NCBI GenBank assembly: GCA_903903205.1
Contig: CAIUXU010000070.1
Span: 1-7,162 of the forward strand
Source: an uncultured Syntrophobacterales bacterium
Lineage (GTDB): Bacteria; Desulfobacterota; Syntrophia; Syntrophales; UBA5619
Length of the DNA stretch: 7,162 nt
Reading direction: 5' to 3'
Position numbers and translations under genes: made by a program
Notes under the pieces: generated by a model
The model's database searches: none
Told to the model about the DNA's origin: nothing
Seen by the model: only the letters and a program-made list of their open reading frames with translations
Shown here: positions 1 through 6,636 of the stretch, one piece after another
Numbering within the stretch: position 1 is the first letter of the stretch
Layout: the number at the start of each line of letters is the position of its first letter

Positions 1-128
1 AAATTTTTGCTAGCATGGCCAAGCCCGCTTTCATCTTTGACGGCAGGAACATCCTGGACCACCGCCGCTGCTTCGACATTGGCTTCAATGTTTATCCGGT
101 CGGAAAACCGCCCTTGACACACTTTTAA
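1..128 (+). CDS. UDP-glucose/nucleotide-sugar 6-dehydrogenase, C-terminal end (partial)
   Basis: The frame is open from the window edge to a TAA at 126-128 and encodes the last ~42 residues of a protein that begins outside the window. The peptide contains PAFIFDGRNILDHRRCFDIG followed by FNVYPVGKPP. The FDGRN-(I/L)-D...GF.(V/Y)..(I/V)G(K) pattern is the usual end of the UDP-binding C-terminal domain of UDP-glucose 6-dehydrogenase. That family oxidises UDP-glucose to UDP-glucuronate with NAD+ in the cytoplasm, for surface polysaccharide synthesis. The ATG at 15 is an internal methionine, not a start. The catalytic cysteine and Rossmann domain lie outside the window, so the exact substrate cannot be stated. 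No convincing terminator follows the stop. Confidence 0.75.
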   Translation, partial: IFASMAKPAFIFDGRNILDHRRCFDIGFNVYPVGKPPLTHF

Positions 129-195
129 ATCAAGGACGAAAAACCACCCCAATCCCATCGGCAGATCGACAGAATCTCGGCAGGCTCTAAATAAA

Positions 196-285
196 ATTGA
201 CTTTTACCTGGCAGTAGCGTAGTGGACAGTTGCAACGCATCGACGAACAGTTCTGATTCAATTTTACCTGGCTTATAGCCGTAAT
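196..285 (+). repeat. Imperfect direct repeat with nested inverted repeats upstream of cheB/R fusion
   Basis: The 200-bp gap 129-328 has no gene that I can support. It contains two copies of TTTTACCTGGC (202-212 and 262-272), exactly 60 bp apart. Similarity extends outwards, as ATTGAC versus ATTCAA before the core and TAGCGTAGT versus TAGCCGTAAT after it. The copies are therefore about 28-30 bp (196-223 and 256-285) with small indels. The second copy also contains GGCT-TAT-AGCC (270-280), and CTTATA/TATAAG arms (272-277 and 285-290). The layout suits an operator or a promoter-proximal duplication, but no known binding site is recognised. TTGACT at 197-202 and TAATAT/TATAAG near 282-290 resemble promoter hexamers but are not correctly paired. 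Confidence 0.4.
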
Positions 286-315
286 ATAAGGATGTTACAC
301 TTAAGCTCGTTGTGC

Positions 316-324
316 GGGGAGGAA
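316..324 (+). promoter_or_regulatory. Ribosome-binding site of the CheB/CheR fusion
   Basis: GGGGAGGAA lies five bases upstream of the ATG at 329 and is a strong Shine-Dalgarno match. It fixes this ATG as the start of the long reading frame. Confidence 0.8.
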
Positions 325-328
325 CATC

Positions 329-3300
329 ATGGCCAAGAAAAATAACGACATTCAGAAGCAGACCAAGAGATTGAACCAGCCCAGAGAATCCGGTGAGTCG
401 CCTGCGGTTATAACGGAGACAGATCCGGCAGAGTCAGGCGCGTTGCCGGTGGCAGATTCAAAGAATTTCCCCATCGTCGGCATTGGCGCTTCGGCCGGTG
501 GGCTTGCGGCGTTCGAGGCCTTCTTCTCCGGCATGCCTGCCGACACCGATCCCGGCATGGCTTTCGTCCTGGTGCAACACCTGGCCCCGGACCACAAGAG
601 TATCCTCACCGATCTCATCCGGCGCTACACCCGCATGCAGGTCTCCGAGGTCGAAGACGGGATGGTGGTTCAACCAAACTGCGCCTACATCATTCCTCCC
701 AACCGGGATATGGCCTTTCTGAACGGGACGCTCCATCTGATGGAACCGGCGTCTCCGCGAGGCCAGCGCCTGCCGATTGACTTCTTTTTCCGATCGCTTG
801 CCCAGGACCAGCACGAGCGGGCGATCTGCATCGTCCTTTCCGGCACCGGCAGCGACGGGACCCTGGGCGTCCGGGCGATCAAGGGCGAAGGCGGCATGGT
901 CATGGCGCAGAACCCTGAATCCACCGAATACGACGGCATGCCGCGAAGCGCCATCGCCACCGGCCTCGTCGATTACGAGCTGCCGCCGGCCGAGATGCCC
1001 GCCCAGCTTATCGCTTATGCGGTCCACGCCTTCGGCAGGCCCTCCCGGCCCGGCACTGTCCCGGCGCTCAGAACCGAGAGCGCGCTAAAAAAGATCTTCA
1101 TCCTGCTGCGCGCCCAAACCGGCCACGACTTTTCCCAGTACAAACCGAGCACCATCACCCGCCGCATCGAACGACGCATGGCCGTCCACCAGGTCGCAAC
1201 CATGGATGGGTATGTCAAGTACATGCAGCAGACGCCGGCGGAGGTAGAGGCGCTCTTTCGCGACATGCTGATCGGGGTCACCAATTTCTTCCGTGACCCG
1301 GAAGCCTTCAAGATGATCGAGGAACAGGTCATCCCCAAGCTCTTTGCCGGAAAACCCGCAGATACCGTAATCCGCGTCTGGACACCGGGCTGCTCCACCG
1401 GCGAGGAGGCTTACTCCCTGGCCATCCTGCTTGCAGAACGTCAGGAGGCGATGAAGCAGAGTTTCAAGGTGCAGGTTTTTGCCACCGACATTGACAGCAA
1501 TGCCATTGCCACGGCCCGGCTCGGCCTCTATCCTGCCAGCATCGCCGCCGATATTTCGCCGGAACGGCTGGCGCGCTTTTTCGCGCCCGAACCGGACGGG
1601 AGCGCGTATCGCATCCACAAGGGCATCCGCGATATGCTGGTCTTCTCCGAGCAAAATGTAATCAAAGACCCGCCTTTTTCCAAGCTCGACCTTATCAGTT
1701 GCCGCAACCTCCTGATTTATCTGGGCGGCGACCTGCAGAAGAAGCTCATACCTCTCTTCCACTATGCGCTGAATTCGGGTGGGACTCTCTTCCTGGGCAC
1801 CTCGGAGAGCGTGGGGGATTTTCTGGATCTCTTCACCGCGCTTGACCGCAAGCTGAAGCTCTACCTGCGCAGGGACGACATCTACAGCACCCAGCGTGCG
1901 TCTCTGGGCCGGTTTCTCCCGCCCATGACGGCAATCGATGCAGCGCTCCCGCGGAACGCCGACAAGATTGCATTCCCTGTAAAACTGCCGTTGCGCGAGC
2001 TGACCGAACGGGCGCTTTTGCAGCAGGTTGCCCCCTCCGGCGCGCTTGTTAACAGCCATGGCGACATCCTCTACCTTCACGGCCGCACCGGAATGTATCT
2101 CGAGCCGCCCCCGGGAGAGGCCGGCGTCAGCAACATCCTGAAGATGGCCCGTGAAGGGCTACGGCAGGAATTGACCACGGCCCTGCACAAAGTCGTGCGG
2201 ACAAGAGATGCCGTGCGCTATCCGGGGCTGCGGGTCAAAACCAACGGCGACTTCACGAGTGTCGACCTGACCATCCACCCGGTCGCGGCAGGCCCTGTCG
2301 CGTCGCCCGAGTCACCGCTTTATCTGGTCCTTCTGGAAGAAGCGCGTGTCCAGCCGGTCCTGGCCGAAGCGCCGAAGGGCTCGTTTTTGGCCTCCGCAGC
2401 GGCTTCGGCAACCGGTGCAGCGGCAGGCGCTTCGACAGAGACCAGCATCGCCGCCGCCCATGTTCTGTCGCTTCAGCGGGAATTGCGGGCCAAAGAGGAG
2501 TACCTTCAGACCGCCAATGAAGAGCTGGAGACCTCCAATGAAGAGTTAAAATCCTCCAACGAGGAGATGCAGTCGGTGAACGAGGAACTGCAGTCCACAA
2601 ACGAGGAGCTGGAGACCTCCAAGGAAGAGCTGCAATCCGTGAACGAGGAACTGGCCACGGTCAACAACGAGCTGCAAACCAAGGTGGCCGATTTGTCGCG
2701 GGTCAATGACGACATGAACAACCTCCTGGCCGGCACCGGCATCGCCACCGTCTTTGTGGATCATCAACTGCACATCCTGCGCTTCACTCCCACCGCAACC
2801 CGGATCATCAACCTGATCCTCTCCGACGTGGGGCGGCCCGTGGCCCATATCGTCTCCAACCTGGTCGGCTACGACCGCCTGGTGGCGGATGTGAAGTCGG
2901 TGCTGGACAGCCTGATTCCCAAAGAGGTGGAGGTGCAGACCACAGAAGGCAAATGGTACGCGATGCGCATGATGCCCTACCGAACGACGTTAAACGTGAT
3001 CGAGGGCGCCGTAATCACCTTTGTGGACATTTCGGAGATAAAGCTGGCCATGCTGGCGCTGAAAAGCAGTGAAGAGCGTCACCGGACCATACTTGAATGG
3101 TCGCCAAACGCGATTGTCCTTCATCGGGACGGAAAAATAATTTATGCCAATCCGGCAGCCATCAAGATGTTTGGCGCAACGTCTCTGAAAGACCTTGAAG
3201 GCGGCCCTATCCTCGACCGGATTCACCCGGATTATCACCAAACCGTTCTGGCGCGGGTGCAGAGGGCGATAAACGACGGCGTTAGCGCACCGCTGATCGA

Positions 3301-3475
3301 GCTGAAATATCTCAAACTCGATGGAACGATCATCGATGGCGAAGTCCAGGGTACACCCATTATATATGATGGACTGCCGGCTATTCATGCTGCCATTAGC
3401 GACATCACCGAGCGCAAGCGGACCGAGGAAGAGCTCCGCAAAGCCAATGAACTGCTCCGTCAGTCCATGACGTGA
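329..3475 (+). CDS. CheB methylesterase - CheR methyltransferase - coiled coil - PAS fusion protein
   Basis: This 1048-residue cytoplasmic signalling protein has no visible membrane segment. Residues 47-235 are a CheB methylesterase domain without a receiver: Ser55 in GIGASAGG, His84 in QHLAPDHKS and Asp176 in GTGSDG form the expected triad. Residues ~252-335 are the CheR helical domain. Residues ~345-515 are the SAM-dependent CheR core, with GCSTGEEAYS (354-363), FATDIDSNAI (385-393) and SCRNLLIYL (457-465). Residues ~555-672 look like a degenerate PAS domain. An Ala-rich linker (~687-710) leads to a heptad coiled coil (731-786), a PAS_10-like domain (~797-905) and a canonical PAS domain (~911-1030). 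Both catalytic sets look intact, so glutamyl (de)methylation of a receptor is plausible. The protein stops right after the last PAS, where many relatives continue into a histidine kinase. No other che gene is in view, so its partners are unknown. Confidence 0.93.
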   Translation: MAKKNNDIQKQTKRLNQPRESGESPAVITETDPAESGALPVADSKNFPIVGIGASAGGLAAFEAFFSGMPADTDPGMAFVLVQHLAPDHKSILTDLIRRYTRMQVSEVEDGMVVQPNCAYIIPPNRDMAFLNGTLHLMEPASPRGQRLPIDFFFRSLAQDQHERAICIVLSGTGSDGTLGVRAIKGEGGMVMAQNPESTEYDGMPRSAIATGLVDYELPPAEMPAQLIAYAVHAFGRPSRPGTVPALRTESALKKIFILLRAQTGHDFSQYKPSTITRRIERRMAVHQVATMDGYVKYMQQTPAEVEALFRDMLIGVTNFFRDPEAFKMIEEQVIPKLFAGKPADTVIRVWTPGCSTGEEAYSLAILLAERQEAMKQSFKVQVFATDIDSNAIATARLGLYPASIAADISPERLARFFAPEPDGSAYRIHKGIRDMLVFSEQNVIKDPPFSKLDLISCRNLLIYLGGDLQKKLIPLFHYALNSGGTLFLGTSESVGDFLDLFTALDRKLKLYLRRDDIYSTQRASLGRFLPPMTAIDAALPRNADKIAFPVKLPLRELTERALLQQVAPSGALVNSHGDILYLHGRTGMYLEPPPGEAGVSNILKMAREGLRQELTTALHKVVRTRDAVRYPGLRVKTNGDFTSVDLTIHPVAAGPVASPESPLYLVLLEEARVQPVLAEAPKGSFLASAAASATGAAAGASTETSIAAAHVLSLQRELRAKEEYLQTANEELETSNEELKSSNEEMQSVNEELQSTNEELETSKEELQSVNEELATVNNELQTKVADLSRVNDDMNNLLAGTGIATVFVDHQLHILRFTPTATRIINLILSDVGRPVAHIVSNLVGYDRLVADVKSVLDSLIPKEVEVQTTEGKWYAMRMMPYRTTLNVIEGAVITFVDISEIKLAMLALKSSEERHRTILEWSPNAIVLHRDGKIIYANPAAIKMFGATSLKDLEGGPILDRIHPDYHQTVLARVQRAINDGVSAPLIELKYLKLDGTIIDGEVQGTPIIYDGLPAIHAAISDITERKRTEEELRKANELLRQSMT
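2519..2686 (+). repeat. Eight tandem 21-bp units encoding an EELxxxN heptad coiled coil
   Basis: Residues 731-786 of the CheB/CheR fusion are eight consecutive heptads of the form EEL-x-x-x-N: EELETSN, EELKSSN, EEMQSVN, EELQSTN, EELETSK, EELQSVN, EELATVN, NELQTKV. At DNA level units 1 and 5 share an identical 17-bp core (2522-2538 and 2606-2622, 84 bp = 4 x 21 apart). This region joins the CheR/PAS-like part to the C-terminal PAS domains. It probably forms a parallel dimeric signalling helix. Such EEL/N heptads are common in this fusion family, so the protein repeat itself is expected. Confidence 0.85.
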
Positions 3476-3510
3476 ACAATGCCAATGATCCGAAAAGGCA
3501 AGACCATGGT

Positions 3511-3645
3511 TGATGCTCTCGTCAAAAGTCGAAAATGCCCAGAAATCGTCATTCCGGTGAAAACCGGAATCCAGATATTTCAGCATGTTACAGAAACACT
3601 GGACACCGGTTTTCACCGGTGTGACGACTTTTGACGAGTCCATCA
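3511..3645. repeat. REP/BIME-like inverted palindromic element in the convergent intergenic gap
   Basis: The outer arms are CTCGTCAAAAGTCG (3518-3531) and its exact complement (3625-3638). They extend through TGATG (3511-3515) and CATCA (3641-3645) across two mismatched bases. Inside are two hairpins in opposite orientation. Hairpin A is ATTCCGGT-gaaa-ACCGGAAT (3551-3570); hairpin B is ACACCGGT-tttc-ACCGGTGT (3603-3622). Read from its own strand, each unit is CGTCA-stem-CCAG with a GAAA loop. Two stem pairs differ between the units but remain paired, which supports selection on structure. The left half carries about 16-18 extra bases (around 3532-3548). Reading frames through it give peptides such as LDSGFHRND, known as spurious translations of bacterial REP-like repeats. 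It lies between the convergent cheB/R and yraN genes, and there is no U-tract to make it a standard terminator. Confidence 0.8.
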
Positions 3646-3665
3646 TGGTTGAGAAACGATCCTAT

Positions 3666-4037
3666 TCAGCCGAAGGCCGATTCGAAGGCATTCCGGATAA
3701 GTTCGATTCGATTCCCTGCGGGGAGCAATCTCACCGCCACGACATCAAACCTTGCCAGGCGGTGGCGAAGGTGGTGTTCCGAAAGATAATGGAGTGATAT
3801 CCTTGACATCTTCTTCTGTTTCTGAGGTCCGACCGCAAGTTGCGGATCTCCGTACGCGTCGGAGCGCCTGCTCTTGACCTCGACAAAAACCAGCGTCTCC
3901 CCCTCCTCGGCAACCATATCGATCTCGCCGAAAAGACAGCGGTAGTTTCTTTCAATGATCCGGTAACCAGCTTCCTCGAGATATGCCGCCGCAAGTTCTT
4001 CGCCCTTTTTCCCCGTACTGATTCGCATAAGCGACAT
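3666..4037 (-). CDS. yraN: UPF0102 family protein YraN, predicted endonuclease fold
   Basis: At 123 residues this is normal length for UPF0102. The family signature is clear: an N-terminal helix (GKKGEELAAAYLEEAGY, 9-25), then RNYR (30-33), GEIDMVAEEG (37-46), FVEVKSRR (51-58) and RFDVVAV (96-102). The GEID...EVK arrangement (Glu38, Asp40, Glu53, Lys55) matches the PD-(D/E)XK nuclease-like fold proposed for the family, but its substrate is not established. The start is the ATG at 4037, preceded by GGGAAG at a six-base spacing; a second ATG nine bases downstream (4028) is possible. The gap to the rnhB stop is 17 bp, so the gene is probably the last of the operon. A six-bp hairpin with a TTC loop overlaps its stop codon, without a T-run. 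Confidence 0.9.
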   Translation of the reverse strand: MSLMRISTGKKGEELAAAYLEEAGYRIIERNYRCLFGEIDMVAEEGETLVFVEVKSRRSDAYGDPQLAVGPQKQKKMSRISLHYLSEHHLRHRLARFDVVAVRLLPAGNRIELIRNAFESAFG

Positions 4038-4054
4038 GGCTGACTTCCCAAAAA

Positions 4055-4711
4055 TCAGAGTTGAAGCTTTTCGTTGACCGGCAGATCGTCTATTCCGGTA
4101 ACCCGAAAGGAGCGGCGGTGAATCTTGGAACGACCATATTTCAGGATCGCCTCACGGTGCTCCCGTGTGCCATAACCCTTGTTCCGGAGAAAATTGTACT
4201 GCGGAAACTGGCGGTGATACATCTCCATCATCCGATCGCGCGACACCTTCGCAACGATGGATGCCGCTGCCACGGAAATGCTTCTGGAATCGCCCGATAT
4301 GATGGTTTCCTGAGGCAGATCGAGGTTAATACGGTTAATGCCATCGATCAGCAGATAATCGGGATATGGCAAAAGGGCAAGAACCGCCTCTTTCATCGCA
4401 GCGAGTGTCGCCTGCAGGATGTTCACCACATCGATCTCCGGCGCTTCGACGACGCCGACACCAACGGAAACCGCATCCCGCGCTATGGTCTCGAAAAGCC
4501 GTTCCCGTTGCCGGGGGGTAAGTTTTTTAGAATCGTTGATGCGGGCGCCTTTCGGCAAAGTGCCCTCTTGTTCATACCCCGTCGGCAGGATCACGGCGGC
4601 GGCAACCACCGGCCCCGCAAGCGGTCCGCGGCCCGCCTCGTCGATCCCGGCCACGAACAGGCAACCGCGCTCATGGGCCTTGCGTTCGAAGCTGTTCATC
4701 CCCCGGGCCAC
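4055..4711 (-). CDS. rnhB: Ribonuclease HII
   Basis: RNase HII cleaves the RNA strand of RNA/DNA hybrids and single ribonucleotides embedded in DNA, starting ribonucleotide excision repair in the cytoplasm. In the 218-residue frame the signature GIDEAGRGPLAGPVVAAAVIL spans residues 22-42. The DEDD set is Asp24, Glu25, Asp123 (LLIDG) and Asp141 (GDSRS), with the GRG substrate loop at 27-29. DSKKL (60-64), SVAAASIVAKVSRDRM (146-161) and GYGTREH (179-185) are also present. The frame can begin at a GTG (4711) or at an in-frame ATG four codons later (4699, 214 residues). Neither has a strong Shine-Dalgarno, though GGGGTGG lies about eight bases before the ATG, which I slightly favour. Only 13 bp separate the GTG from the rplS stop, so translational coupling is likely. 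Confidence 0.95.
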   Translation of the reverse strand: MARGMNSFERKAHERGCLFVAGIDEAGRGPLAGPVVAAAVILPTGYEQEGTLPKGARINDSKKLTPRQRERLFETIARDAVSVGVGVVEAPEIDVVNILQATLAAMKEAVLALLPYPDYLLIDGINRINLDLPQETIISGDSRSISVAAASIVAKVSRDRMMEMYHRQFPQYNFLRNKGYGTREHREAILKYGRSKIHRRSFRVTGIDDLPVNEKLQL

Positions 4712-4724
4712 CCCGCGCCGGCGA

Positions 4725-5072
4725 TTACAACCTTCCGGCTTCCTTGATCTTGGCCTGCTTGCCCCTCAGACTCCGCAGGTAGTACAACCGGGAACGCCTG
4801 ACTTTGCCTCGGGTGACCACCTCGATCCGGTCGATGGAAGGGGAATGAAGCGGAAAGGTTCGCTCGACACCGACGCCATAAGAGATCTTCCGGACCGTGA
4901 AACTGGAACGAACAGCCCCTCTTCTCCGGCGGATCACAACTCCCTCAAAAGCCTGAATCCTCTGCTTCTGTCCTTCCACAATCCGGACGAACACCTTGAT
5001 GGTATCCCCCGTGTTGAAATCGGGGATATCTCCCCTCATCTGCTCTCTTTCCAGCATTTCCATAACATTCAT
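4725..5072 (-). CDS. rplS: 50S ribosomal protein L19
   Basis: This 115-residue protein is the normal length for L19, which sits at the interface of the ribosomal subunits. The family core is complete: [29 protein letters not shown] (19-47), [24 protein letters not shown] (55-78), [23 protein letters not shown] (83-105) and a basic C-terminus. The start ATG at 5072 has AAGGAG at 5082-5087 (minus strand), nine bases upstream, and is preceded by a very AT-rich 60-bp spacer. It follows trmD and precedes rnhB, as in many proteobacteria. The strong site fits the higher ribosomal protein output expected relative to TrmD. Confidence 0.97.
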   Translation of the reverse strand: MNVMEMLEREQMRGDIPDFNTGDTIKVFVRIVEGQKQRIQAFEGVVIRRRRGAVRSSFTVRKISYGVGVERTFPLHSPSIDRIEVVTRGKVRRSRLYYLRSLRGKQAKIKEAGRL

Positions 5073-5132
5073 AACGGCAAGCTCCTTCTTAACTTTATAC
5101 TTTATATTATATAGTTTATAATACTGTTCTTA
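5073..5132 (-). promoter_or_regulatory. AT-rich leader of rplS, with inverted and tandem repeats
   Basis: This spacer is almost free of G and C between 5091 and 5123, inside an otherwise GC-rich operon. On the minus strand it reads TATTATA-aacta-TATAATA (5123-5105), a perfect 7-bp inverted repeat, followed by two tandem TATAAAG units (5106-5093) and then the AAGGAG site. An exact TATAAT occurs at 5111-5106, but no TTGACA-like hexamer is found 16-18 bp upstream, so a promoter is only possible. An unstructured translational leader that raises L19 synthesis over TrmD is an equally good reading. Confidence 0.5.
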
Positions 5133-5861
5133 CTAATCTATCGAACTTTCAAGCCATCCTTTTTCCTCGACCGTGAGAACCCTGGCATCCAGCAGATCGG
5201 GCCTCCTTTTCCTCGTCCTCAGAAGGGCCTCCCTGCGCCGCCATGCATCGATATCCCGATGGTTTCCAGAGAGAAGCACCTCGGGAACCTCCCAGCCCCG
5301 ATACGCGGCAGGCCTCGTGTAGTGGGGATATTCCAAAAGCCCCATCGAAAACGAGTCCGATGAGGCGGATTCGCTATTTCCGAGCACCCCCGGCACAAGA
5401 CGCGAAACCGCGTCCACGATCACCATGGCCGAAAGCTCGCCTCCCGTCAGCACATAATCGCCGATGGAGATCTCACGGGTCACAAGCTGCGTCCGGACCC
5501 GCTCATCCACCCCCTCGTAATGGCCACAGATGAAAATGATCTGCGGATGTCCCGCCAGTTCTTCCGCCATTTTCTGGCAGAAACGTTCCCCCTGGGGGGT
5601 CATCAACACAATCGGCGCATCCTTACCAGCCACCGGAACCGACTGGAGGGCCCGGTCGATCGGGTCGACCTTCATCAACATACCGCCGCCGCCACCGTAT
5701 GGCGCATCGTCGGTCACGTGATGCCTGTCTTCCGCATGGATCCGGATGTCATGCAGGTGAATGGCGATGAGCCCACGATCCTGGGCTTTCTTCAGAAGGC
5801 TACAACCGCAGGGAGATGCGAACATCTCTGGGAAAATCGTCAGGATATCGAACCGGATCAT
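5133..5861 (-). CDS. trmD: tRNA (guanine-37-N1)-methyltransferase
   Basis: TrmD uses SAM to methylate G37 beside the anticodon of tRNAs reading CUN, CCN and CGG, preventing +1 frameshifting. The 242 residues contain the complete SPOUT trefoil-knot pattern: [14 protein letters not shown] (51-64), [12 protein letters not shown] (111-122), [10 protein letters not shown] (133-142), SRLVPGVLG (153-161) and [17 protein letters not shown] (168-184). Arg154 and Asp169 fall at the numbered positions of the E. coli catalytic residues. The start at 5861 has AAAGGA (5865-5870) overlapping the rimM stop codon, only three bases from the ATG. The gap to rimM is 7 bp, which suggests coupled, modest translation. 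The C-terminal domain with [10 protein letters not shown] (215-224) is intact. Confidence 0.97.
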   Translation of the reverse strand: MIRFDILTIFPEMFASPCGCSLLKKAQDRGLIAIHLHDIRIHAEDRHHVTDDAPYGGGGGMLMKVDPIDRALQSVPVAGKDAPIVLMTPQGERFCQKMAEELAGHPQIIFICGHYEGVDERVRTQLVTREISIGDYVLTGGELSAMVIVDAVSRLVPGVLGNSESASSDSFSMGLLEYPHYTRPAAYRGWEVPEVLLSGNHRDIDAWRRREALLRTRKRRPDLLDARVLTVEEKGWLESSID

Positions 5862-5868
5862 GATTCCT

Positions 5869-6369
5869 TTAAAGCCCTTTCAGCAGCCTGACCACCATGA
5901 CACCGCGATCCGTATCGATCTTTCTGACCACTTCTTCGATGGCGGGCAACAGAATTTCCCGCCCCCCACCCCGGCAGACATACACATCGTTGCTCCCCGT
6001 TGGAAAGACAGCTTCAATCCGGCCGAGAATCTGATCTTCCTCAGTCAGAACCTGAAGTCCGATGATCTCGCTCCAGTAGTACTCGCCAACCGGAAGTTTC
6101 ACTATTTTTTCGGAGGAGATCCAGACAGAAGATCCCCGAAGCCGTTCCGCGGCATCCCGGTCATCGACTCCTCCAAGCTGCAAAATAAAAAAACCCTTCC
6201 CGATTTGCACGGCCACGAGTGGAAGGAACACAGCCTCCTCGGCGCTGCGGCCGACAAACAGCCCGGAGAGGTCTTGCAGCGTCTCGGGCGATTCAATATA
6301 CGACAGCGCCTTCACACGGCCGGCCAAGCCATGTGAACGGACAATCCTTCCTATTTCAATGAGCTCCAT
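5869..6369 (-). CDS. rimM: 16S rRNA processing / 30S maturation protein RimM
   Basis: RimM assists late assembly of the 30S head and binds S19. From the ATG at 6369 the protein has 166 residues. The N-terminal RimM barrel begins [20 protein letters not shown] (1-20). The C-terminal PRC-barrel has [13 protein letters not shown] (96-108), the [11 protein letters not shown] motif (124-134) and the ending [20 protein letters not shown] (139-158). An in-frame TTG eight codons upstream (6393) would overlap khpA, and its extra residues are not family-like, so I chose the ATG. No recognisable Shine-Dalgarno precedes either start; the seven bases between the khpA stop and the ATG are TACCCCC. Expression probably depends on ribosomes finishing khpA. 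Confidence 0.93.
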   Translation of the reverse strand: MELIEIGRIVRSHGLAGRVKALSYIESPETLQDLSGLFVGRSAEEAVFLPLVAVQIGKGFFILQLGGVDDRDAAERLRGSSVWISSEKIVKLPVGEYYWSEIIGLQVLTEEDQILGRIEAVFPTGSNDVYVCRGGGREILLPAIEEVVRKIDTDRGVMVVRLLKGL

Positions 6370-6376
6370 GGGGGTA

Positions 6377-6607
6377 TTATTCAATGATTTCAAGAACAGA
6401 CCGCTTGCGAATCTTCGTGGATGCCGCGCTCAGTATGGTTCTCATCGCCTTGGCCGTTCTGCCCTGCTTGCCGATGACTTTCCCGAGATCTTCCTTGGCA
6501 ACCCGCAGTTCTATGACGGATGTCTGCTCCCCGGCAACTTCAGAGACCTCCACCATATCGGGGTTGTCCACCAGAGCTTGAGCCATGTACTTGATCAACT
6601 CTTTCAT
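6377..6607 (-). CDS. khpA: KH-domain RNA-binding protein (KhpA / YlqC type)
   Basis: This 76-residue protein consists of a single KH domain. The diagnostic GxxG loop is GKQG at 46-49, within [19 protein letters not shown] (41-59), followed by the helix and final strand [10 protein letters not shown]. In other bacteria KhpA partners with KhpB (Jag) and binds many RNAs, affecting cell size and division; no khpB is in this window. The frame is open upstream into rpsP, but the ATG at 6607 is chosen because GGAGG (6616-6620) sits eight bases before it and [17 protein letters not shown] is the normal beginning. It lies 29 bp after rpsP and 7 bp before rimM, its usual place in Gram-positive bacteria and Deltaproteobacteria. 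Confidence 0.93.
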   Translation of the reverse strand: MKELIKYMAQALVDNPDMVEVSEVAGEQTSVIELRVAKEDLGKVIGKQGRTAKAMRTILSAASTKIRKRSVLEIIE

Positions 6608-6636
6608 CGCCACAACCTCCACAGTCCCCAAAAAAA

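Noticed and set aside
223..284. Sigma-54 or flagellar sigma-28 promoter upstream of the CheB/CheR fusion
   Set aside because: The GG...GC spacing at 224-233 is too short for sigma-54. GCCGTAA at 278-284 resembles a sigma-28 -10, but no matching -35 lies at the right distance.
1085..2080. 331-residue open frame on the minus strand inside the CheB/CheR gene
   Set aside because: It is antisense to the conserved CheR core, its composition is that of a GC-rich shadow frame, and it shows no recognisable domain.
3546..3624. CRISPR array or attachment site in the convergent gap
   Set aside because: There are only two units, in opposite orientation, with no regular spacer series and no cas or integrase gene in view.
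3603..3632. Rho-independent terminator for the CheB/CheR gene
   Set aside because: Hairpin B is followed by GACGACTTTTGAC, only four T and not adjacent to the stem, so it does not meet the usual pattern, though it may still slow polymerase.
2990..3646. 218-residue minus-strand frame starting inside the palindromic element
   Set aside because: Its first part is translated repeat (KTGVQ..., LDSGFHRND), a known spurious product of such repeats, and the rest is antisense to the conserved PAS domain.
3585..3797. 70-residue plus-strand frame over the repeat and the yraN 3' end
   Set aside because: It is half repeat and half antisense to yraN, with no ribosome-binding site or family features.
4061..5114. 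Long plus-strand frames antisense to rnhB and rplS
   Set aside because: They overlap highly conserved genes on the other strand and have no homologue-like motifs.
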